A stretch of DNA of 64,000 bases from Elgaria multicarinata webbii (lineage: Eukaryota; Chordata; Lepidosauria; Squamata; Anguidae), in the NCBI RefSeq assembly GCF_023053635.1, contig NC_086172.1:22659501-22723500 (forward strand), in the 5' to 3' direction. A model generated the notes under the pieces. The model saw nothing but the letters and a program-made list of their open reading frames with translations. It was not told where the DNA came from and did no database searches. Numbering within the stretch: position 1 is the stretch's first letter; each line of letters opens with the position of its first letter. Made by a program: the position numbers and the translations under genes. Shown piece by piece: positions 54,235 to 64,000 of the stretch.

Positions 54235-54475
54235 TTGGGCTGTTTGCACATAACAAAAATCCATCAGTTTAAAATTCTGATGGGTTGTCATGCCTGAGTG
54301 GGTACACTGGCTGCAGTGCACTCACCTCTTGTGCTTTTACCCCACAACTGACTCCTTCATAGGTTGTTGAAATTGACAGCCAAATCTGGGCCAATGGGTA
54401 GTTCAGAAGCTGAACAACCCAGCAGCTAACCACCACGGTTGTAGCCTCAATGTCGTATCTTAGCATTTTTTTCTA
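54235..54475. repeat. Foldback repeat related to 33953-34475
   Basis: gggctgtttgcacataac, then gatgggttgtcatgcc and the shared ctgcagtgcactcacctctt. Confidence 0.45.
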
Positions 54476-54754
54476 AGGACTGTGTCATATGGTCATCTTT
54501 TTAAAAAAGCCCCATGCTGAACACCATAATATTTGAAAAGGAAATAACCTTGCAAAAATGTGCCTAGGTATATGTTGAAGACTTGCATCTTCCAGTCAAA
54601 TCACAGAGTCTACCAGCTTCTAGATGCCCTGCAAACATCTATTGTCTGTGTTGCTGATCAAATAACACAAAGTAAGACTGAGCCTGAATTTACCACTTGT
54701 AGAGGCAGAAGCAAAAGTACCCACTGTGCAATGTACAATAAAATCACCAAGAAT

Positions 54755-54973
54755 CAATGGCTACTAGCCCTGATGGTTGTGTGCTACCTCTAGTATTCGA
54801 GGCAGTAAGCCTGGATGCACCAGTTGCTGGGGAACATGGGCGGGAGGGTGCTGTTGCACCATGTCCTGCTTGTTCATCCCTGGCTGATGCATGGTTGGCC
54901 ACTGTGTGAACAAAGTGCTGGACTAGATGGACCCTTGGTCTGATCCAGCATCAGGGCTCTTCTTATGTTCTTA
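54755..54973 (+). mobile_element. CR1 3' UTR fragment
   Basis: agtgctggactagatggacc then cttggtctgatccagcatca and the end gggctcttcttatgttctta. Confidence 0.85.
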
Positions 54974-55291
54974 ACACATGTATTTAAGTTGTCAATTAAA
55001 CTGTAATGGAAGACACTTCTTGCAAACAAAAGGTTTTGAACCTCCGTGGAATATGGGATTTTGGTGTTTTTATCAGAATGGGGGTGTTTTATCAGGGGAA
55101 AAAGAACCCATTGTGACTTCTCCCTCTGCCTGTGGTTTACATAATTATCTGCGCTGCAGTGCAGGTTGGCATGTCGTGCAAACCCAGCTCACAACGTAGT
55201 TGGCTTCATACCCACTCTACAACCCCTACTGCACGTCATGGATTGCAGGGTGGATGTGAAGTCATCCCCATGCTGCAGGACAGATAATTAT

Positions 55292-55432
55292 GGCCACAAC
55301 TAGACCTAAGGTTTATCCTGGGATCATCCAGGGTTCACCCCTGCCTGAACACTGGATGCCCTGTGTGGCACTTAGATGAACAGGTTTGACCCCTGGATGA
55401 TTCAGGGATTAACCTTAGGTCTAGCTATGGCC
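55292..55432. mobile_element. Harbinger-like MITE, 141 bp
   Basis: GGCCACAACTAGACCTAAGG at the left and CCTTAGGTCTAGCTATGGCC at the right, flanked by TAT at 55289-55291 and 55433-55435. Confidence 0.8.
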
Positions 55433-55439
55433 TATGTAA

Positions 55440-56520
55440 ACAAAGGTTGCACACGTGTCACATGCAGGGGCAGGGGGAGAAGCCTCCTGCCCCTGCATGT
55501 GATTATCTGAACTTGGTGGTTGGGTCAGGCACTTTCAACAGAGAACATATTCAAAATTTATTGTTGTATATCTCTTACTCTAGAAGTAGAATTACAGGGT
55601 TGTGATCAGATATTGCTGAAGACTTGGGTCCAGGTTAACATCCCTATAAACTAGTTATGTCTCTAAAATGTTGCTGCACTTTTGTTGTCTTGCTATTGCT
55701 CTTCTGAATATCACTGTTAAAAGAACAGCTGTATATATTGCAGGATACTGGCTATCAAGATGGCAAAAATAATGGATACAATCCAACCAAAGTTAAGCCA
55801 TTTAGGCTGCAATCCTGATTACATTTATATGATAATAAAACCCACTGAACTCAATATGACTTACTTCTGAGTAGTACAAGCACAGAATCACACTCTTAAA
55901 GACCGACTGATTTCAATGGGGGATTTGAGCACATATTTGACACTTCCATTAAAGCTAATGGGGCTTTAAAAGTTCTTAACTTTGGCTAGATTGTGCTCAG
56001 TACTGAGTCACTGGCTTACCACCTCTATGAGAACTACGGCACATGTTATTGAGTTCTTTGGACCTAGGCTATATGAGTAATTGAGAGAATTTCAGTATAT
56101 AACAGTAGTGAATCTCAGCAGTGTAGACTGATCATAAACATGTTTATCTATACGTAAGCCAACTGAATTTTCTCCCAGGTAAATGTGCATAGGACTGCAG
56201 CCTTGATATCTTTCAACTGAAATAACTTCATATTGAAAGCTGGGATGGGGAACTGTTGGCCTTCAGGCTGAACCAAGCCACAGAGTCTTTAAATCCCACC
56301 TGTGGACTCCCCTCTGTTGGCCCTAGCTCTGCCCCCACCAATGGCAAGCAGCTGGTGGTTAAAATGCATCGTCTGGGGGTGGGGGAAAGAGGGAAGAAGT
56401 GAAAGGTTTGTTGCAGTAGAGGTGCGTGTATCTTGGAGAGTGTCAGAGCAGCCAATGGATTTTAAATGCAAAGTGCAAGGGGGGAAATTTTGATAGAGAA
56501 GGCTGGAGGTAAAGAGACAA
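55440..56520. other. Intergenic, short dispersed repeats only
   Basis: Contains two copies of the ~70-nt 'cttacttctgagtag / ggctgcaatcct' repeat (about 55805-55900 and 56130-56205). No gene. Confidence 0.45.
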
Positions 56521-56524
56521 CAAA

Positions 56525-56597
56525 TTGTGAACTGCCTTGAGAGCTTTGGCTGTTGGGCAGTATAAAAATGTACTAAATAAATAAATAAATAAAAGAG
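56525..56597 (+). mobile_element. L2-like LINE/SINE 3' tail
   Basis: gtgaactgccttgagagctt then ttgggcagtataaaaatgta and an (AAAT)n tail. Confidence 0.6.
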
Positions 56598-56813
56598 CTT
56601 TTGGAGGGGGAGGATACTGGAGAGTGACTGCTGGATGTGTGGTTAAGTGAGCGTCTATATGTGTTAGTGGGAAAGAGTAAGAGTGAATAAATGGCTATAA
56701 ATGGAGGATGTGGTATATCTCCAATGAACTTAGGATCCCCCTCTCTCACTCTACACACACACTCTGATTACAACCACCCCACAATGTCTTACTTAAGATT
56801 CTTAAGAAAGAGA

Positions 56814-56989
56814 GACCCTGTTCAGACACAGGCTAAGCCATGGGTGTTTAAGAATTTGGCTTAGCATGTCGTGTGATCCATTCCTAACCACGGTGGCTAC
56901 ATAAGCATGGTTTAAACATGCTCACTAACTATTTGTTGCAAAAGGGTTAGTGGCCTAATCATGGCTTAGCATGTTGTCTGAACAGGGTC
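56814..56989. mobile_element. Palindromic MITE, CCTGTTCAGAC family
   Basis: gaccctgttcagacacaggc at the left and gttgtctgaacagggtc at the right. Inner text is shared with 35102-35293 in reverse orientation. Confidence 0.7.
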
Positions 56990-56994
56990 AATGT

Positions 56995-58355
56995 GTGTGT
57001 GGCGGCTCTGGTCCTGCCTGCTGCCTACATGTAGTCCCCAACTGATTATCCTCAAAGTAATGCAACCCTTAACAGAAAAGAGGTTCACCACCCCAGCTCT
57101 TACCTCCACAGTTGTAAATATGGAATTAAACTATTTTCAGTAAGAATAGTAGTGCAGTAGAAATTATAGACTATACACATATGCAAAACCTACACTCATC
57201 TCTACTGATGACTGAGATGGCTTTAGTACAGCCCGTTTCCAGTATCTGTATCTCAGACAGAGCATTTTGCAGGCCACATTCTGTTTCCCACCACTGAAGA
57301 TGACAGCATGTGGATTGCCAGTATACAGCAGCCAAAGAATGCTGCAGACAGAATTCTGCCCTCTGCTTGGACCTAGCAAGAGGCTGGGTAGCTTAGCAAA
57401 TGGGAAAACATTGGATTTTGTAAACCCTAAGGTTAGTCAACAAACTCTTGCATCTCACCAGTTTCTAGTTTTAAAAAATGGATGATTTGGAAAGTCCAGT
57501 TAAAATTTAAGATTTTATGGATTAGAACAGAAAATCCAGAAGCGAGTGCTACCTCAGCTCTGGTTAGATGCTATATAAAGATAACAACGACTTTTAGAAC
57601 AGCCATTTAGCAATTCTACCAAGAAGTCATCTATTCTCTTTAGAAGTATTATTCTCCAGAAGGTCAAAAATCGTGTACTTGCCAACTATCAAGGAAAGCA
57701 ACATTACTCCTGCCAAATATGAACTGAAGGGAAGTTTGGCAATTCTTTTGACAAGAATATCCAACATTAGCAGATGATGATGATGCCAAATTCAGAGGGG
57801 ACAGCCTACAAATGGCTAGTGATTCAGGACTAGATCCAACCTGTTAAGTTTGCAGGACAGTAGATTCTTTCTAAGCAAACTGTCATGTAAAGAAGCCTCC
57901 ATGGAAATCAATGGGAATTAATTCCAAGTTAGTTTAGGATTGGGGAACACAATTCAATGAGTTATATAAACTAGTCTAACATATTAAAAGAAAGTATACA
58001 TCTAATACTAGACAATCAATAATCAGCGCTCATTAAAAAATGGAAATAGGGCATCTGAGACGTTCCGAAATATTAAACCACCGCTGAACTGGAGGCATCA
58101 GATAAAATACCTCACCTGATAGACACAATTATCATGAAACAAGAGACAAAAACTAATGCCAGGTTAAAATCACTGCACTGTTACCTCAACCACAATACAA
58201 TTTTAGCTAAACAAATAACACTTTGAAATGCAGCAAAGTTTGTAATTTTGTACTATAAAACTCTGAACAGTGTTTTGACAGTAATTTACACTGCATAAGA
58301 GTATACTGAACTGGATAACAAAAGTATATGACATACTAGTCTTTTGTAACAGTGT
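56995..58355. other. Intergenic, no gene seen
   Basis: No recognised gene, RNA or mobile element. Confidence 0.45.
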
Positions 58356-58357
58356 AT

Positions 58358-58360
<3 letters not shown>

Positions 58361-58438
<78 letters not shown>
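58361..58438. repeat. Compound (TA)n(CA)n microsatellite
   Basis: About 22 TA units followed by about 14 CA units. Confidence 0.95.
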
Positions 58439-58440
<2 letters not shown>

Positions 58441-59219
58441 TGATATTCACTGTTTATGTGTGTGATACACACATACAAATAGATACACATAGAGAAATCA
58501 TAATCTCCCATTACAAACAACAATGTTTAGATTTGTTTCTAAAACGATAGCCTAGAAGTTTCTCAACTTTGAAATACGTTAGACCTCATCACCCAAACTT
58601 CAGACACAAAACTCAGACAAGTTAAAGAAATGTATATAATGACCCAACTATCAAAGTTATTGAAAACAATTTTATTCATCCCTATGTTGCACTGATATAA
58701 ACAAAGAAACTGGAAAAAGTACATATATTACATATACTTGTATTTATTATTTCCTATATATCACCTTGGCCCCCAAACATCTATTCCCACCCCCATCTAT
58801 TCAGTAACCTTATCTTGAGCAAGATTCAGCTCTGCCAGAGTATACCAATTTCAGCTCCCTTGCACAGAAATACTAACCATTCTATGAGAGTTTACTTACA
58901 TTTCCAGAACTATCACACAAGTTATTAAGTTTTCATTAAACTCCTGAGGCAAGAGGAGGAGTGAAAACCAAATACTGCCCTGTTTTTATTTTAAAAACAA
59001 GTTAAGAAAAACGTATTAAAATACTCCCTTTTTACCTTTTAAGTTGCATCTGAGCTTCAAAGGTGTTTTTTTTTTACATAAATCGTTTTTTTAAAAAATG
59101 AAGTATATTCAGCCCCACATCTCTATGAAAAGGTACCTTTCTAAAAATTACATTTCATAAAAACGTACTGTACTTTTCTCTCCTTCTCTTTCTCCTCCTC
59201 CTTCTTCTTTCTCTCTATA

Positions 59220-59643
59220 CTACCTCCAAGATGGTAGGAAAGTTGTTGTTTTGGAGGGCAGAGGAACGGCTCTCTGGTGTTATGTCCTCTCAGTGCCTGT
59301 AGTGGTGCTGTAGGAGGCTGCTAAGCTCTCTTCTAGAGCAGCCCCAGCAGTCCTGCCTTCTTTGCTGGAGAATATATTCAGGGATTCCCCTTAATAATCA
59401 CCTACCCTCTGAGCACTTTGTAGTTTTAAAATAATAAAGAGCTCCCGTTCAAAGCTTCCTTCTCTTCTAAAAGCAGGAATCTTTCTCCTCAGAGCCAGGG
59501 GGGCAGCAACAGCTCCTCAGCACTGAAGCAGCTCCGAGTCCATTCCCCGGTCCCTCTGCTGGGGAGGAAACTCTGGTCTGTCAGCCCAACAGAGGGAAAG
59601 GGGGGAGAGGAGAGAGAGGAGAGAAAAAAAAGCAGCTGGAAAG
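59220..59643 (+). other. INO80D: Candidate 5' non-coding exon of INO80D
   Basis: The stretch ends CTGGAAAG before a strong donor gtaagc at 59644 and sits at the upstream edge of a CpG island. In human, INO80D lies directly downstream of NDUFS1 on the same strand with its 5' end facing NDUFS1, so a plus-strand promoter is expected here. No INO80D protein sequence is visible; its coding exons would lie beyond the window. The exon's 5' edge is a guess. The identity is inferred from synteny only. Confidence 0.4.
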
Positions 59644-60330
59644 GTAAGCCAGGCCCGGCCTCCATCCCCGGGCTCGCTTAGAGCGGCAGGCGGCGCTACG
59701 TGCGGAGGGCGGGCGGCCAAGCGGGCTACGCGAGGTCGGGGATTCAAAGGGACGCTCTGGGCCTCGGGGACTTGAGGGGGGCGACGGGGTTTTGGAGGCC
59801 GTGGGGTGCTGCAGAAAGAAAGAGGGGGCCCCGAAACGGGTGGGTCTTCTTACAATGGGGAAAGGGACGGCGGCGCCGGGCTGTAATTGACGGGGAGGGG
59901 GAGGGGAGGAACAGGCCTCAACCCAGCGCGGGCCTGTGAGCTCCCCGCCCCCGCAGGGTCCCGCTTCAGCTCTAGCCGGCCCCAAACACCAGACACCAAA
60001 GCGGGTCCAGGCGGAATCTTCCCGCCTTCCCGCTGCTTTGGGGGTTCGGGGTGGCAGGGCTGGCGGCTAAGCCCGGGAGCGCCGACCGCGGCCCTGAGTC
60101 GCGCCGTGGACGGGTTGGAGGCGGATGGCGGGTGGGGGGACGGACGGACTCTGGGACGGGGGACGAGGGTGGAGAAGATCATTAAGCCGATTATTTTTTT
60201 AAAAAAATTGTAATTTTAATCACAATTCCGTACATGTTCCCAGTTCAGACCGCGGTCGGGTGTCGTGGGGTCCCGACATGGCTTGGGGAGCGCGTTTACT
60301 AGTAGCCCCTGCCGCCGGCCTTTAAAGTTT
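59640..60330. promoter_or_regulatory. CpG island, probable INO80D promoter or first intron
   Basis: About 700 bp of very high G+C and CpG with several GGGCGG/CCGCCC-type Sp1 motifs. The long open frames here on both strands (up to 134 aa) are a by-product of base composition. Confidence 0.7.
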
Positions 60331-60334
60331 AATT

Positions 60335-61215
60335 TTAGGCACCGCCGTCTTCCCTCCTTTTCCAATTCCTCTGTTTATTTTATACTTGTGTATTAAAATA
60401 GGACTTGGCCTGAAATGAGTGTAAGAATATTTTACGGTCTTCCGTAAATCGTGTTGAGGTGAGGGGGGGGGACCTCCGTTTTCTAATCCTCCGGTGTCCT
60501 TCCCTTCCTCTTCTTCAGAAGTCATAATGTTAATTCGAATTTTAAATTGTGGTGGTGGTGGAAACTTTCCGAGATGCCCCCTTGTACTTGTGCACTGGAC
60601 AAAGGGTTAAAGGTTCTAAGTAGAAGGGAGGAAAGGTATCTTGCTACATAGGTGCTACAAGGTCCCACTAGAAAGAGCCTTGCAACGCGTGTCGTTACCT
60701 TGGTTAGTTTAAGGTTTGTTTTAGGGGAGTGGAGGGGGATGCATTATACTCGGTCTTCCCATCCGACTTCTTGCTTGTATAGTTCGTTTTGCAGATCTAC
60801 TCGATCTTCCCACTTCAGTAGTTTGTAGGTGCTGTCACTGGGAGTCCAGCCCTGGTAACACGTGCTAGGTTTGTGCATTAAACCCCAGTTTTTTTGAATG
60901 AGATGTCTTGCACAGGCTGATCTCCTTGGTTCTGATTAAATATAGTCTGGAAATAATGTACTACCCAAGCCCATAAAATAGAAGTTGTGTAGTGTCAGAG
61001 CATGTTGGACAATAAATATATTATACAAGGACATTATATATTATATAAATGATTATTGTATTGCTTGTATGGTCAGTGTTTATGCACTTTTAAGCTTTTG
61101 TTGCAGTTTATTCATATTAGTTTCAAAGGTCAACCTGTCATTCTGCCTTGATTCCTTGAGGCTGAACTTTATCAACACAATGGTCAGATTGCTGGGCTGG
61201 TATTAAGAAAAGTTA
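60335..61215. other. Probable INO80D intron 1, no exon seen
   Basis: No coding or RNA signal found. Confidence 0.4.
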
Positions 61216-61221
61216 CTTAAA

Positions 61222-61435
61222 ACAAAGGCAGCCGTGTTAATGATAAGAAAAATTCCAAAATCCATATAGTGTAATACTTATTAGGCAAGATTTAATGTGC
61301 AAGATTTTGAGAACTCCAGATCTCTTGATGAGGAAACATCCTTGTTGTATCATCTTACCTGATGAAGAGATCTGGAGATCTAAGAAGTTTGCACATTCCT
61401 TGTGATCTTTGAGTTGGTATAATAAAATATTTAAA
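61222..61435. repeat. Retroelement-terminal repeat
   Basis: aaaggcagccgtgttaatga, then acctgatgaagagatctgga and the end gtataataaaatatt. Same layout as 51060-51540 and 17110-17165. Confidence 0.4.
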
Positions 61436-61633
61436 AATAATGGATTTTGAAAGGTTACTTGACTTTGGATGCCACCAGTATATTCATCTAATCCATTCTC
61501 AGGTGGACTTTTGACCAGAATACAAAGAATTTTAGATCTCAGGGTCTGTGGTTTTGGAATTGTGTTTCTCGGACTGCAGTCTTTTAAGCCACATGTCAAC
61601 AGCTACTGAAACTGACAGGAGTTGGGATCTGCT

Positions 61634-61705
61634 GTACATTTATTTATTTATTTATTTATTACATTTCTATACCGCCCAATAGCTGGAGCGCTCTGGGCGG
61701 TTCAC
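61634..61705 (-). mobile_element. L2-like LINE/SINE 3' tail
   Basis: (TTTA)n then ataccgcccaatagctggag and gctctgggcggttcaca. Confidence 0.65.
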
Positions 61706-62289
61706 ATAGAAAAAGAAAGTTAAAACAACAGCAACCTTGCATGCTTGCAAGGCCTTGGGTGCACTTCAAGAACCTCTTTCGATCCCAGCTCCTTGATTTG
61801 TATGCAGAACATATGCAGAGTAGAAGCTCATTCCATAGGAGGGAAGAATCAAATGAATCTGATGGATTTTTATAAGGTGTCTAGTGGACGACCTTATGGT
61901 CAAATTCACATGACTCTTAGATGAGTGTGGTGCATTTTCTTCCTGGCACGGAGTCTGAATTCAAACGTGTGTTGTGCAAAGCTCTCATGCAAGTACATTC
62001 CCTTATGAATACAGTTCAGAGCTGTAGCTTGAACAGACATCCTGACATTTTGAGTGCTTTTATGTTGGATGGGATAACAACAAGTTTGTCATACCTTAAA
62101 AGGCCTAAATTGCAGCTCAAACCCATTCTAAGCCTAAACATGATAGTGAAGTTTCATTAAAGCCATTTAGTCTGCAGTAGACTTAGGCCTAATCTATATT
62201 TTTACAAATATATTTAAAATCAAAGTTAAATAATATTTAAAGCCAACTTCCTTACATAGCAAAGAAAAAAGCATTCTTGTGTCTGGATT

Positions 62290-62345
62290 TTTATTTATTA
62301 TTTATATAGTGCCTTCAGTGTGCATGGTGCTTCCTAAGGTACAAG
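62290..62345 (-). mobile_element. L2-like LINE 3' tail
   Basis: tatttatatagtgccttcag then tgtgcatggtgctt, akin to 3873-3965. Confidence 0.45.
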
Positions 62346-62499
62346 AGGACAAGGTTTCTACTTGCCTTCTTTCCTTCTATTACTTAAATCATAAGTATTT
62401 CAGTATAATAGCTTACTATATAATATCAAGGGAATATATTATAGATCCCCTCCCCAACAATGAAATACAGACTTGGAAGTTGGTTTCATTAAAATAAGG

Positions 62500-62970
62500 G
62501 CACAATCCTATTGTGATGATTATAAGCCTTTGAACTTGGAGGCTTACAGTCTTCCTATACAGGGCAGGAAGAGCAGTGGAGGTGGTCTTTGTCTCCTTGT
62601 CCTGGCCTGTATTTTTTCTAAACGAACCTTTTTGCCCGTCTAAGAAAAGCATCTCAGAAGGAAAGGGAAGGAGGCTGGAGAGGCCTCAGGATAACTCATG
62701 CCCTGGCTTCTCCAGTCTCCTCCTCTCCTCACCCACTGAATCACCCCCCCCTTTTCCTCCTGTCTTGAGTTTTCATTACCAGCCTCAGAGAGACACCTGT
62801 GCCAGCTGCAAGAGACCCTGGTGTCAGAGCTCCGATCCCCTCCTCTGAAGCCAGAGCGCTGTCTCCCACCTTGAATCGGGGAAACCAAACTATTCTATGG
62901 CCCCTGAGATGCTGTCAAGGTGTATGACCCCCCTCAGTTGTTGTTAGTGGCCATAGGATCTTCCCTCCAT
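62500..62970. repeat. Unclassified dispersed repeat A, copy 2
   Basis: See 22625-23065. Same order of blocks in the same orientation. Confidence 0.45.
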
Positions 62971-62974
62971 GAGT

Positions 62975-64000
62975 TTTACTTTTGAGTAAAGATTTTAGGA
63001 GGGTGATGCAAAATTGTTTGTGGTTTTTGAATGGGGACATGCACTAAACATCTTTTGGTGAGGTGATATTTTCAATTTCTTTCCTGATTTTAGTTCCTTG
63101 TAACAGATCCTAGGTTGAATGTTAGAAGTTCACCTGGATATAAAAATTAGTCCGATTATGGAACCTCACAATCTATTTTAGAATGGGCTTTCTCCAGGTT
63201 AAGAAAAGTAATTGTTGCTCAAGCTGTATCCGTAAACATTTTGCTAAAGAGTCTAATCAACTATCTCAATAAACTGAAGTGTTTATTTGGATTTTAGCCA
63301 ATTACAGTTCCATCTATGATCTGGTATGCTCAACATAGCGGGGTGGGGGGAATATAAGATCAGATGCAGATCTTTTTAATTTAGAGTAATGCTATAAGTT
63401 GTGGTGTTTCACCAGTAGAGAAAATGCTTAGAAGATCTCACTAATGCAGCAGCTTGCAAATTGCAACTATACAGGGTGTAATACTTTGTACTGAGCATAC
63501 CAGGAACAGGACAATAAAGTGGGAGCATTAAGCACAATTCTATCCATGTTGCCAGGATCATAAATGTTGCAAGTGCAAGGTTGCAAACACAGGCATGGCT
63601 ACCCAAAACGCAGGTGCTTAATGTCAAGGTTCATCCTTGCCCCAAACAGAGCATTGGCTGCTGACTAGCCTATTGGCACATCAGTTCCTCTTTGCTCTGC
63701 CACTCCAAGTGATTTCAGTAGAGTTAAAGTGGCCCTGCCTATGTTTTAACAGTTTCCTTAGGTGTTTGTAAGCTCAGTTTGAACTTTGCCAATTAGATGG
63801 CCATATACAACGATATAGCATGAACTTCCCCACAAATCCTCATCTAATCAGAAATCCAGTGAATCAAGAGATGTTAAATCTCACCACATGAGTGAGAATG
63901 GCTCTCCACATACTGTATGCGCACTGAGGAAAGTTCTAACTTGATAAATGGGAATTACTCCTCCGAACCTGGGGAAACTACAGTTTAAAAATTAGAAGCG
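62975..64000. other. Probable INO80D intron 1, no exon seen
   Basis: Nothing recognised to the window end. Confidence 0.4.

Noticed and set aside
58203-58523. 106-aa minus-strand frame with Ile-Tyr repeats
   Set aside because: It is driven by the compound TA/CA microsatellite.
59581-59985. 134-aa antisense frame in the second CpG island
   Set aside because: It is Pro/Ser/Arg-rich, with overlapping long frames on the other strand, which is typical of GC-rich non-coding DNA.

Overview
This is a vertebrate nuclear window, almost certainly from a squamate reptile (lizard). It holds two intron-rich housekeeping genes with vertebrate gene structure. The repeat content is typical of squamates: CR1 and L2-like LINEs, a Bov-B/RTE fragment, a tRNA-derived SINE, SPIN-type hAT elements and many palindromic MITEs. 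There are no prokaryotic features. All gene calls rest on hand translation and exon joining. No database search was possible.

Layout. 1-13.9 kb is intergenic and filled with repeats. 13.92-24.66 kb (minus strand) is EEF1B2, translation elongation factor 1-beta, with six coding exons encoding 222 aa. Introns 3 and 4 carry two snoRNAs: SNORD51, whose guide is complementary to 28S rRNA, and a box H/ACA RNA at the SNORA41 position. About 24.65-25.1 kb is a compact, CpG-rich, divergent promoter. On the EEF1B2 side it has a TATA box and a 5'TOP start; on the NDUFS1 side it has a CRE and a YY1-type site. 25.0-50.67 kb (plus strand) is NDUFS1, the 75-kDa subunit of respiratory complex I. Its 18 coding exons join without a frame break into 728 aa, and all four ligands of each of its three iron-sulfur clusters are present. 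50.7-59.2 kb is intergenic repeats. A second CpG island at about 59.6-60.3 kb follows an exon-like stretch that ends in a good splice donor. By conserved gene order (EEF1B2-NDUFS1-INO80D) this is probably the 5' end of INO80D on the plus strand. The rest, to 64 kb, would be its first intron.

How the genes relate. EEF1B2 (cytosolic translation, also host of rRNA-modifying snoRNAs) and NDUFS1 (mitochondrial respiration) are divergent neighbours that share a promoter of roughly 350 bp. This links growth-regulated TOP-mRNA transcription with an oxidative-phosphorylation gene.

The most interesting non-genic content is the DNA-transposon record. It includes a MITE family with GGCCTTAGCTAGACC ends and 3-bp target duplications, and two near-identical SPIN-like hAT copies with perfect 8-bp duplications. 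There is a MITE nested inside another MITE, and a foldback of about 400 bp. One element family carries an internal tandem duplication of about 152 bp and has a second copy 39 kb away. Two antisense open fragments inside NDUFS1 introns, at 44.85-45.35 kb and 47.99-48.13 kb, look coding-derived but were not recognised.
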